Under the pieces are notes generated by a model that made no database searches, had not been told where the DNA came from, and saw only the letters and a list, made by a program, of their open reading frames with translations. The translations under genes and the position numbers were made by a program. Shown piece after piece: positions 1-6,909 of a stretch of 53,496 bases of DNA (its first letter is position 1; every line of letters starts with the position of its first letter). This DNA comes from an uncultured beta proteobacterium. Lineage in GTDB: Bacteria; Pseudomonadota; Gammaproteobacteria; Burkholderiales; SG8-39. The stretch lies in contig CAIOLO010000122.1 in assembly GCA_903859155.1 (NCBI GenBank), forward strand, positions 1-53,496, written 5' to 3'.

Positions 1-71
1 AACAGAACCGTGAAACGGGGCCGCGCCGATGATAGTGTGCATGCGTACGCGAAAGTAGGTCAGTGCCAGAC
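1..71 (+). rRNA. rrf: 5S rRNA, 3' part
   Basis: The sequence matches the 3' half of a proteobacterial 5S rRNA: the GTGAAACG...GCGCCGATGATAGTG block, the loop E/helix IV region with GCGAAAGTAGGTCA, and the closing GCCAGAC helix strand. The 5' half lies before the window. An intrinsic terminator follows about ten bases on, so this is the end of an rRNA operon. The exact 3' end is uncertain by one or two bases. Confidence 0.9.
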
Positions 72-81
72 AACCCTTTAG

Positions 82-110
82 AAAAGCCCTCACAAGAGGG
101 CTTTTTTTTT
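82..110 (+). terminator. Intrinsic terminator of the rRNA operon
   Basis: A 9-bp stem (AAAGCCCTC pairing with GAGGGCTTT) closes a 4-base ACAA loop and runs directly into a tract of nine T. Its place just after the 5S rRNA marks the end of the rRNA operon. Confidence 0.88.
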
Positions 111-162
111 AACCTCTTAACCTGTCAAACACAATCGCGATTTGCGGCCTTGTTCGCGAAGG

Positions 163-332
163 GTAAGCGTGCGGGGAATGCACGCCGACAAAGGTTTCGC
201 GAGGTGATGTTACCCGGCGAGAAATTGCTGGGTGAGGTTCCTAGGCGTCAGCGCAACCAGATCGTCGCTCCGGGCCGTGGGCAGCTTGGTCAGTACATTC
301 ACAAGATATGCACTCAGCACATCCAGGAAATA
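163..332 (-). mobile_element. IS66-family remnant (end of tnpC plus terminal repeat)
   Basis: Reading leftward, an open frame ending at the TAA at 210-212 encodes about 38 residues with YLVNVLTKLPTARSDDLVAL, which resembles the C-terminal tail of IS66 TnpC transposases (typically YLxxVLTRLPT...LLP). About 40 bases after this stop the DNA begins, read from the outside, GTAAGCG, the usual start of IS66 terminal inverted repeats. The rest of the transposase and the other end are missing. The join with the neighbouring 80-residue gene falls right at that gene's stop codon. The family call rests on short motifs only. Confidence 0.5.
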
Positions 333-556
333 TCCGGCAAATAAGGACTTTCCCGCATCGCTTCAACGCGCAAAGCCAATTCCTTGTCCTTGTCCTGAAA
401 GAACTGCGCCGGCGCGGTCGGTTGAACCTCGCAAAAGCCGCTTTTGCGAGCGTAAAACCCTTTCTCAGCGGAAACGGCGTCAGGTGTCTGCATTAGCACT
501 TCAATCCTGCAATCAAACTCTGTCTGAATAGTTGAATGTATGTGCACGGGCTTCAT
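314..556 (-). CDS. 80-residue orphan protein, paralogue A
   Basis: Unrecognised small protein. It starts at an ATG 7 bases after AGGA. It is the same length as the gene product at 1578-1820 and identical to it at 52 of 80 positions. The last 22 residues (ELALRVEAMRESPYLPDI, one variable residue, WMC) are almost invariant, and the N-terminal ten differ most. There is no signal peptide, membrane segment or zinc motif; an EFDC(R/K)IEVLM block lies near residues 13-22. An invariant tail in a variable small protein suggests a binding or recognition function, or a ribosomal-peptide precursor, but nothing in the neighbourhood (no maturase or exporter) supports the latter. Function unknown; the conserved paralogue is good evidence that the frame is real. 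Confidence 0.72.
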   Translation of the reverse strand: MKPVHIHSTIQTEFDCRIEVLMQTPDAVSAEKGFYARKSGFCEVQPTAPAQFFQDKDKELALRVEAMRESPYLPDISWMC

Positions 557-601
557 GCTCAATTCCTAATCTAGGTTTATCAGTCGCGCATCTTGTGGTG
601 G

Positions 602-805
602 CTACTGGCGAGGGGCGCGACGAAGAAATCTCGACCGGGGCTTGAAATTGCCGGGCCTGACGCCGCGCGTGAGTTCGCTTTGCACGACCGCGTGCGTCAA
701 ATCGAGATTCGCCTGGCACTCGGTCGGCGTGCTCGCAATGAACTCCATTTCTGCAGTATCGATGTTGACACGGCTTGTGCTTCTGTCTTGCTCATCCTGG
801 CTCAT
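602..805 (-). CDS. Possible small protein, 67 residues
   Basis: A leftward ATG frame gives a 67-residue protein with an acidic, polar N-terminus (MSQDEQD...) and a basic C-terminus (RSRFLRRAP). No clear ribosome binding site is visible and no family is recognised. It lies between paralogue A and the Cys-rich gene at 1017. A longer upstream extension of the same frame has no better start. Kept only because its composition is more protein-like than the overlapping frames. Confidence 0.25.
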   Translation of the reverse strand: MSQDEQDRSTSRVNIDTAEMEFIASTPTECQANLDLTHAVVQSELTRGVRPGNFKPRSRFLRRAPRQ

Positions 806-1016
806 AGCGGTTGCGCTCTGTTGGCTAAATGGCGGCATTTTCTGCCGGAAAAGTTCCGCGAAGCCTGACAAAAAACCGAATCCTCGAACAAGAAAATCCG
901 TGAGCCGGCTTGGCGCGTCACAGTTATATGACGCTAACCAAAATTGCGCTCCAGATGTGTTGAGAATTATTAAGGCGGCCTTGGCTGTAGCCCGGATTGA
1001 AGCTATTCTCGTCGAC

Positions 1017-1454
1017 ATGACAAACGGTGAAACACATCACTGCGCGGAATATTGCCGCCATTTTGAAAGCAGCATAAATACTTGTCGTCTGCGAAATGCC
1101 AAAATTGAAAGCCCTTTTTGGACGACATGCAAAAATCTGGACGGGCCAGCGCGGATAATAATCGGTCCCCTGCATGCGATTATTTGTGAGGTCAAGAACG
1201 ATAAAGGGGCCTACAGTGATATTCCCTATTTTGATGGCTGTCGTGTAGACACCGTACAGCGAGATGGGAGAGGGGACACAGTTGTGTGTTTAACTGACCG
1301 CAATGGCAAGAGCCATGAATTCGGATCACTGACCGAATATATGGAGTTTTACCTGCACAACAGTAAAAATGTACCGGAATCGCCATTGGAAATTTCTCGG
1401 GCGAACGAAAAACCAATGGGACTGCAAACGCTAGAGTCTTTATTGGCTGACTGA
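1017..1454 (+). CDS. Conserved-looking Cys/His-rich hypothetical protein, 145 residues
   Basis: I do not recognise the family. The chosen ATG opens MTNGETHHCAEYC, giving an N-terminal cluster of histidines and cysteines (HHCAEYCRHF, then NTCRLRN and TTCKN) that could bind a metal. The C-terminal half looks like a compact beta-rich domain (PYFDGCRVDTVQ, GDTVVCLTDRNGK, YMEFYLHN). The open frame continues far upstream, but that part is low-complexity and overlaps a possible leftward gene. No strong ribosome binding site lies before the ATG, so the start is uncertain. No signal peptide. It stands alone between the two 80-residue paralogues; redox or metal sensing would be a guess. Confidence 0.6.
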   Translation: MTNGETHHCAEYCRHFESSINTCRLRNAKIESPFWTTCKNLDGPARIIIGPLHAIICEVKNDKGAYSDIPYFDGCRVDTVQRDGRGDTVVCLTDRNGKSHEFGSLTEYMEFYLHNSKNVPESPLEISRANEKPMGLQTLESLLAD

Positions 1455-1577
1455 CATGTCAGTGCGTCGGGCACGCGGATCGATGTTGCATATCAGATCG
1501 ATGAATAGATTCGCCGTACGATTCACTATCAGTCATTGCTGGTAGCAAAATAGAACCAAAGGGAATTCGCGGAAGGC

Positions 1578-1820
1578 TCAGCACATCCACGCAATATCCG
1601 GCAAATATGGGCTTTCCCGCATTGCCTCAACCCGCAATGCCAATTCCTCGCTCATGTCCCGGTAGAACGGCGCCGGCGCGGCCAGTTGAACCGGTCGAAA
1701 GGTGCTTTGCCGTGGGTAGAACCCGTTCTCAGCGGAAATGGCGTTCGGCATTTCCATGAGTACTTCGATTTTGCAATCAAACTCCTTTAGTGACTTAGAG
1801 GGCAAGCAGAATGGCTTCAT
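1578..1820 (-). CDS. 80-residue orphan protein, paralogue B
   Basis: Second copy of the protein encoded at 314-556, with the same length and 65% identity. The start is the ATG 6 bases after AGGAG; an in-frame TTG six codons upstream is less likely. The C-terminal block is again ELALRVEAMRESPYLPDI plus WMC. The nucleotide match between the copies stops at the base after the stop codon, so the genes share coding sequence but not flanks. Divergence is spread through the protein while the tail is nearly fixed, which suggests selection rather than a recent duplication. Function unknown. Confidence 0.75.
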   Translation of the reverse strand: MKPFCLPSKSLKEFDCKIEVLMEMPNAISAENGFYPRQSTFRPVQLAAPAPFYRDMSEELALRVEAMRESPYLPDIAWMC

Positions 1821-1940
1821 GATGGACTCCTGTACCAAGCATTACGGTATTGCTGCCGTTGTCCTCCGCCTATATGAGTGTTATCGACTATATGGGTCAA
1901 ATTATTGAGGTAAATGCTACAAATTAGTGGGTGTATCCGC

Positions 1941-2100
1941 TCAGGGAAGAAAGCGGGACTGGTCGATGCGCTCGGCCGTCGTGTTCCAGGTTTCAACGTT
2001 CCCGTCGCGCCGTTGTGGGTCGGCCAGGGCCCCATAAACCGATAGGCCACCGATCCGTATAGGGCCTTCTTCGGGAACGAGCACTTCACGCAGGAAGTAC
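1941..2100 (-). pseudogene. C-terminal fragment of an unidentified protein
   Basis: Directly after the stop of the Bug protein gene, and in the same frame, 52 codons remain open and read like the end of a real protein (YFLREVLVPEEGPIRIGG, then VYGALADPQRRDG and NVETWN). No start codon with a ribosome binding site is visible. I do not recognise the family. It is most simply the tail of a gene whose front part was removed when the Bug gene arrived or rearranged; a small gene using an internal GTG is the alternative. Confidence 0.35.
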
Positions 2101-2102
2101 GC

Positions 2103-3101
2103 TTACTCCAAAGCCAAGTTGAGCGACTTAATCCGCGCCGCGACGGTAACCATGTTTTCTTTTAGCAGGTCCGAAACTTTTGCTCCGGGCAAGCTTGATG
2201 GCTCGTGGCCGGCCCCGAACACAAATTTTTCCTGGAATTCGGCCGTTGCCAACACCTTCGCAGTGTCCGTGTATATCTTGGTCACTATCGTCTGCGGTGT
2301 GCCTGCTGGAACCCACCATCCAAACCATGCGGCCGATTCGAAACCCTTCAATCCCGACTCGGAAAGCGTGGGGAGTTCAGGGAACACCATCGAGTGCTGC
2401 AACCCTCCATAGGCAAGCGCTTTGATGCGGCCCTGTCGAATCAGCGGAATCGCCGCAGTCATGCCTGCGAGCGCGAAAGATACCTCGTTCGTCATGACCG
2501 CCTGCATCAAAGGAGCCCCGCCCTTATAAGGGATGTGCGTAAAAGTTACTCCGGCCAGAGCGGCAATAGCTTCCATGTCGATATGCGCGATGCTGCCAAT
2601 GCCAAAGCTGCCGTAATTTAGGACGCCGGGTTTCGCGCGTGCCAGGACAATCAGGTCTTGGATGTTTTTCGCCGGGAGGTCGTTGCTTGCCACGACTATG
2701 TTTTTGGCTGCCACCAGCACGATGACTGGTGTGAAATCTCGATCGAGGTTGTAAGGCAGATTCTTGCGAAGAAGTTGGTTCGTGACCAAAGAGAAATTGT
2801 CGATTTCCATGATGCTGTAACCGTCGGCTGCGGATCTGGCTACGTTTTCGACGGATGCTATGCCCCCCGCGCTCGGCCGGTTCTCGACAATCACCGGCTG
2901 GCCCCAGAGTTTCGACAGGTCGTTCGCAATGCCCCGCGCGAGTTGATCCTGCAGGCCACCAGGGGCAATCGGAAGCACGATACGCACCGGCTTGGCGGGG
3001 TATGCCTGCGCGAGTGAGGCACCGGAATGGGTGCCTATGCAGACCAGGGTCAAAACGGCCATGGCAAGTGAAAACCGGATACGCTGGGATTGAGTATTCA
3101 T
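2103..3101 (-). CDS. Bug/TctC-family periplasmic solute-binding protein
   Basis: A 332-residue tripartite-tricarboxylate-type (Bug) binding protein. The N-terminal signal peptide (about residues 1-32, ending AQA) is followed by the family opening YPAKPVRIVLPIAPGG, then WGQPVIVENRPSAGG and, further on, HIPYKGGAP. The length is standard for the family. GGAGG lies 9 bases before the ATG. Known Bug proteins bind small carboxylates or amides in the periplasm and feed TctAB or act in sensing. No tctA or tctB is present here, so it is an orphan receptor, as is usual in Burkholderiales. The ligand cannot be read from the sequence. Confidence 0.9.
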   Translation of the reverse strand: MNTQSQRIRFSLAMAVLTLVCIGTHSGASLAQAYPAKPVRIVLPIAPGGLQDQLARGIANDLSKLWGQPVIVENRPSAGGIASVENVARSAADGYSIMEIDNFSLVTNQLLRKNLPYNLDRDFTPVIVLVAAKNIVVASNDLPAKNIQDLIVLARAKPGVLNYGSFGIGSIAHIDMEAIAALAGVTFTHIPYKGGAPLMQAVMTNEVSFALAGMTAAIPLIRQGRIKALAYGGLQHSMVFPELPTLSESGLKGFESAAWFGWWVPAGTPQTIVTKIYTDTAKVLATAEFQEKFVFGAGHEPSSLPGAKVSDLLKENMVTVAARIKSLNLALE

Positions 3102-3620
3102 CGATGGGCCCCTCCAAATAATTACTCACGATCGACAGTACATTGAACGGATAATGCGGCTTGGATAATGTCAACCATGCCACTTCGAAATCTATTGAAC
3201 GCCGTACTGAACACGGTCGAGCCGATCTATTATCAGGTCGGGACGTTTTTCGTGTTGTCGATACTGGACGACCCGGCGATGTTGGCCTTCGCCTTTTGCT
3301 GATCATCCTGTGAAATCAATCGTCGCCAACCGGAAAAGCAAGCCATTCAACTTGACCGGAATGACCCAAGGAAAAGCATGACGAAATTCCGGCGATTTGC
3401 AATAAAAGGGGCGGTGAACGGTGGGTATGTGCGCAGCATGGGAATCATTGCAGCCAACCGGTAAGAACAAGCGTGTTTTACCCACTGTTGCATTTCGTTG
3501 GTATGGTGTATCAATTGCCGCTGATGGGATGAGCGGCTGCCCGCGGCTTTTTCACAGTCCCCATGTCAGCTCGGCAAAATCGAGGGACAAAATTCTCGTC
3601 AAAGTACGCTTGGAGTAGTA
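3102..3620 (+). other. Long intergenic region with one weak small frame
   Basis: This 519-base stretch separates the leftward Bug gene from the rightward lipoprotein gene and must carry promoters for both. One rightward ATG frame at 3177-3302 would give a hydrophobic 41-residue peptide (MPLRNLLNAVLNT...LAFAFC) that could be one membrane helix or a gene fragment; no ribosome binding site is evident. I see no RNA gene or repeat. Confidence 0.3.
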
Positions 3621-4094
3621 ATGAATAGAAAAATGCTTATCGCTGTGACGCTGCTCCTGGTCTTGGCAGGATGCGCGCCAGAGACGGGGTCTTCAACAAA
3701 CACTACCGGCAGTCCGGCAGCCGAGGTGAGCGATGGTGGTCACCTGCAAACCGTTCAGGATCCGGGCAACGCCGAGGTATCTGCCGAAAAAATCATGAAA
3801 GACATCGTGGGTCGGGTGGTCCTCGTTTCCGAAGCGACAGGGGCGGGGCCGGAGACCGAATGGACGTTTGATGCCGATGAGTTTCGGAAAGTGAACGTTC
3901 TGGAAAGGCGCGTGACCGAGAAAGGGCTCACGTTCGTCGTATTCATGAATACGGGAAGCAATCCGAAGAAGGACGAGGAACCCATTGTAGTCTCGGGGAA
4001 ACTGCTGCTTGAATATGAAAATAATGCCGGTCAATGGATGCTCAAAGCGATCGGAAACCTGAGTTTCTATTACTCTTTTGGGGTATCGAGCTGA
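3621..4094 (+). CDS. Predicted lipoprotein, unknown function
   Basis: A 157-residue protein with a clear lipoprotein signal: Lys-containing start, hydrophobic stretch and lipobox LAGC with the lipidated cysteine at residue 18. A Ser/Thr/Gly-rich linker follows, then a globular domain of about 110 residues with alternating beta-type segments (GRVVLVSEATGAG, LTFVVFMNTGS, EPIVVSGKLLLEYEN). GGAG lies 6 bases before the ATG. No residue after the lipobox is Asp at +2, so outer-membrane sorting is expected. I do not recognise the domain. It appears to be monocistronic. Confidence 0.75.
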   Translation: MNRKMLIAVTLLLVLAGCAPETGSSTNTTGSPAAEVSDGGHLQTVQDPGNAEVSAEKIMKDIVGRVVLVSEATGAGPETEWTFDADEFRKVNVLERRVTEKGLTFVVFMNTGSNPKKDEEPIVVSGKLLLEYENNAGQWMLKAIGNLSFYYSFGVSS

Positions 4095-4237
4095 GCGGAC
4101 GTGCGCGCTGTTGAGTAGTGTCTGAAGTAACGATGATCCGGACATATCCCGGTTTCTGTTCTATCGCATTCAAGCAAATTTAACTAAAATTTGATTTGTC
4201 TAAAGGCAAAAAAACGCCCCTAAAGGATTTGTCACCC

Positions 4238-4636
4238 ATGAGCTACTTTAATTGGACCAGCGCTAATGAGATGGGCCATCCGGAGATTGACGAGCAGCAC
4301 AAGCGATTGTTCATGCTCGGTGATGCCGTTCTCGAATCGTTGACACGGCTTCATGAAAAACGCGTCGCGGTAGCCAAAATAAATGCTTTCATTGCTTTCG
4401 CGCAGGAGCATTTCAGGTACGAGGAAGGATTGATGAAGTCGGCTGGTTATCCCGGCCTGGATCAACATTCGAAATTCCACGATTCGCTTCTGTCGGACCT
4501 CAGGGTTCATTGCGACAAGGTGGAGTGGGACCCGAATGTCAATCCTGCCGACTTAACCAATTATCTTTGCGACTGGCTGAAGCTCCATATCGACCTTGAA
4601 GAGAGGGATTTGGTGGCCTGGCTCAAATCGCATTGA
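4238..4636 (+). CDS. Bacteriohemerythrin
   Basis: A 132-residue single-domain hemerythrin that binds O2 (or NO) at a non-heme di-iron site in the cytoplasm. The iron ligands fall in the usual places: His21, His58, Glu62, His77, His81 and His117 (in DEQHKRLF, EHFRYEE, DQHSKFH, KLHID). The position five residues after the last His, normally Asp, is Glu122, which is conservative but unusual. I chose the ATG reading MSYFNW because it matches the family length; an in-frame TTG 14 codons earlier would add an atypical tail. Such proteins are common in microaerobic and denitrifying bacteria, in line with the anaerobic gene content further along. Confidence 0.92.
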   Translation: MSYFNWTSANEMGHPEIDEQHKRLFMLGDAVLESLTRLHEKRVAVAKINAFIAFAQEHFRYEEGLMKSAGYPGLDQHSKFHDSLLSDLRVHCDKVEWDPNVNPADLTNYLCDWLKLHIDLEERDLVAWLKSH

Positions 4637-4682
4637 TCCAGTCATCACGGCTGAACGCAACGATACATCGCAGGTGTTGAAA

Positions 4683-5117
4683 TCAGCAACTGCCCTTATC
4701 AGCCAGGGAACGCCACCAATTTCGACATTTTGTCTGGGTGTCCGGGGGGCACGATTCGTCGTACAGGTTCAACGGGCACTCGTCTGCATGAGGCGTCGCT
4801 TGTCTTTCACCGCGAACATCGCCCGCCGTCGCGTCGGGGTTGGCGACACTCTCCTGGTGCAGGCATTGGTAGGATTCCGGCTGGTTGGCTTTCAGGTATT
4901 CGACCGCGTCAAAGTCCCCGCGATTGATTCGCGACAGGTCAATCCCTTCGATATGCACGATCCGGAGCATTTCTTGCACCGGAAAAGGCATGCGACGCCC
5001 GTGCTCGTAGCGTGAGCCGCTGCTTTGCGCCACGCCGATTCTGGCCCAGAATTCCTGTTGGTTCAGCCCCAGTCCGAGGCGGACCTGTTTGGGATCAAAG
5101 TCGCAATCATTCATCAT
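4683..5117 (-). CDS. XRE-like helix-turn-helix regulator
   Basis: A 144-residue protein whose first 60 residues form a compact helix-turn-helix of a type frequent in betaproteobacteria: LNQQEFWARIGVAQSSGSRY followed by EHGRRMPFPVQEML. The rest is polar, Cys-containing and unrecognised. The start is the first of two adjacent ATG codons; a longer upstream frame lacks the family pattern. It converges with the hemerythrin gene and has no linked operon. Targets unknown. Confidence 0.75.
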   Translation of the reverse strand: MMNDCDFDPKQVRLGLGLNQQEFWARIGVAQSSGSRYEHGRRMPFPVQEMLRIVHIEGIDLSRINRGDFDAVEYLKANQPESYQCLHQESVANPDATAGDVRGERQATPHADECPLNLYDESCPPDTQTKCRNWWRSLADKGSC

Positions 5118-5455
5118 TTTGCCTGGCGTTCCAGTTGCGGATCGCAATACTCGCACCCATCGCTCTGGAAAAGAGGGTCACGGCAGGCAAGGTACTGAAT
5201 ACGGGCATGATTCTTCAGTGATTGACCAGCAGCGGCATTCCCCGGTGTTGGGTGCGCGGGGGAGCGCGTGCTGCCGTCAGGAATCAGTTTGCAGACTTGA
5301 TGTTGCCTGCTTTTGCCACGGCAGTCCAGCGTGTATCGGACCTGGCCAGGTGGTGGTGTACAGTCGGCTACCCGAAATGGCGAAGGACTTTTATGCGCGC
5401 GGCACGGTCATCGCAATCGTCGGCAGGACGGTCCGCTCCCGCTGAGGGGTTTTTG
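5118..5455 (+). other. Intergenic region, nothing recognised
   Basis: 338 bases between the leftward XRE-like gene and the rightward secreted-protein gene. An open rightward frame runs through part of it into the next gene, but it lacks a ribosome binding site and would place the signal peptide internally, so I do not extend the gene. No RNA, repeat or terminator seen. Confidence 0.3.
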
Positions 5456-6034
5456 ATGTGCCGAAGCCGCGAGCTGCTTCACGCCGCGCCGGCAGGGGCT
5501 ATCGCGGGACCTGGCCTGGTCCTGAAATCCGTGCTCGTCGTCGCATTCCTGGCTTCAGGCTGGATGGCCCGCCCGGCGCATGCAGCGCAGGTTTGCGAAG
5601 CCTCCGGCCCCGCGATGCTCGCTGTCTACTTGCACGGCCGGGAGATTGGCGATGCGGTGCACAGCCAGGTGCAGCAGGTGATGCACGCGCAAGACACAAA
5701 GTCGAACGGAGCTGCGGTCCTGCTTGAGCTCGACAGGGCCATGGCAACCCTGGAAACGCAGGTGTGGGGGTTTTACTGGGTCAGTCTCTATAGCCGGCGC
5801 CTGCATGAAGTGCTGGAACAACTCGACACGAAACCGCCGGGTCCTGTTTCCGCTTACTACGATCGCTGGGATGCATCGCAATCGGCCACATCCGCGGCCC
5901 TGATCAGGAATTCGGCCGGCGCCGTCCGTGCGGTGCTTGTGCGGGCCGTTGCCCTTGCCCCGGAAAACGCGGCGAATATTCTGAAATATCTGGAGCGCAT
6001 GGGAAAAGAGCTCCGGGGCTGTACATCGGAATAG
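5456..6034 (+). CDS. Predicted secreted protein, unknown function
   Basis: A 192-residue product starting at an ATG placed 6 bases after GAGGGG. The N-terminus carries a signal peptide of about 42 residues (hydrophobic VLKSVLVVAFLASGW, cleavage near AHAAQ). The mature part is mostly helical, with two Cys near its ends (VCEAS and RGCTSE) that may form a disulfide. No catalytic motif is visible and the family is not recognised. It is followed by the phosphoesterase gene after about 120 bases and may be transcribed with it. Confidence 0.65.
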   Translation: MCRSRELLHAAPAGAIAGPGLVLKSVLVVAFLASGWMARPAHAAQVCEASGPAMLAVYLHGREIGDAVHSQVQQVMHAQDTKSNGAAVLLELDRAMATLETQVWGFYWVSLYSRRLHEVLEQLDTKPPGPVSAYYDRWDASQSATSAALIRNSAGAVRAVLVRAVALAPENAANILKYLERMGKELRGCTSE

Positions 6035-6156
6035 ACCTACAGCGGGGCGCGCCCGAGGTGTGCCAGGCACCTTGCTGCCGGTCCGCACCCGCGGCCAGAC
6101 TCTCGGAAAGACAAGGTCGATTTCCTGTCGTTCAAATGCTGCCTTAGAATCCATAC

Positions 6157-6894
6157 ATGATTGCCCTGTTGTCCGACATTCACGCCAATCTCGAGGCACT
6201 CAACGCCTGCCTTGCGCACGCGCGCGCGCAGGGGGCCACGCGTTACGTGTTTCTTGGCGATTTCATCGGTTACGGTGCGGACCCGCAGGGAGTGGTCGAC
6301 CTGATTGCCGACCATGTCGCGCGGGGGGCGGTTGCGGTTCAGGGCAATCACGACGCTGCGCTGGAAAATCGCGCGGGCAGGATGAACGATGCGGCGCAGC
6401 AGGCCATCGACTGGACGCGGGGCGTGCTCTCCGAAGGGGGCAGGTCGTTTCTGCGCTCGCTGCCGTTGTGCGTGCACGAAGACCAGATGTGCTTCGTTCA
6501 TGCCAGTGCCATTAGGCCGGAGCGCTGGGTCTATGTCGATGACAAAACCGCGGCCTACGAGAGCATTCACGCCGGGGGCGCCATTTATACCTTCAGCGGC
6601 CATGTGCACGATCAGATGCTCTATTCGCTGAGCGCGGTCGGCAAGATGACCTCCTTCCGGCCCCTGTCCGGCAACGTGGTGCCGGCGGGCAGCCACCGGC
6701 AGTGGCTGGCGATCGTTGGAGCGGTGGGGCAGCAGCGTGACAACAATCCCGCGGCGGGCTATACCCTGTTCGACCCGGTGCGCAAAGACATCGTTTTTTT
6801 TCGGGTTCCCTACGACACCGAGGCGGCCGCGCGCAAAATCCGCGCGGCGGGGTTGCCCGAGTCGCTGGCCCTCCAGATCGAACAAGGCGGCTGA
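6157..6894 (+). CDS. Metallophosphoesterase (calcineurin-like, putative protein phosphatase)
   Basis: A 245-residue calcineurin-fold phosphoesterase. All metal-binding motifs are present: Asp7 and His9 (SDIHAN), Asp35 (GDFIGYG), Asn64-His65 (GNHD), a VHAS histidine and GHVHD near residue 150. The closest architecture is the YfcE/PrpE-like group, which dephosphorylates proteins or nucleotides. The kinase gene starts 15 bases after its stop, so kinase and phosphatase are very likely co-expressed and act on the same protein targets. No signal peptide; cytoplasmic. Substrate unknown. Confidence 0.88.
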   Translation: MIALLSDIHANLEALNACLAHARAQGATRYVFLGDFIGYGADPQGVVDLIADHVARGAVAVQGNHDAALENRAGRMNDAAQQAIDWTRGVLSEGGRSFLRSLPLCVHEDQMCFVHASAIRPERWVYVDDKTAAYESIHAGGAIYTFSGHVHDQMLYSLSAVGKMTSFRPLSGNVVPAGSHRQWLAIVGAVGQQRDNNPAAGYTLFDPVRKDIVFFRVPYDTEAAARKIRAAGLPESLALQIEQGG

Positions 6895-6909
6895 GCCTTC
6901 CGCGCCTGC

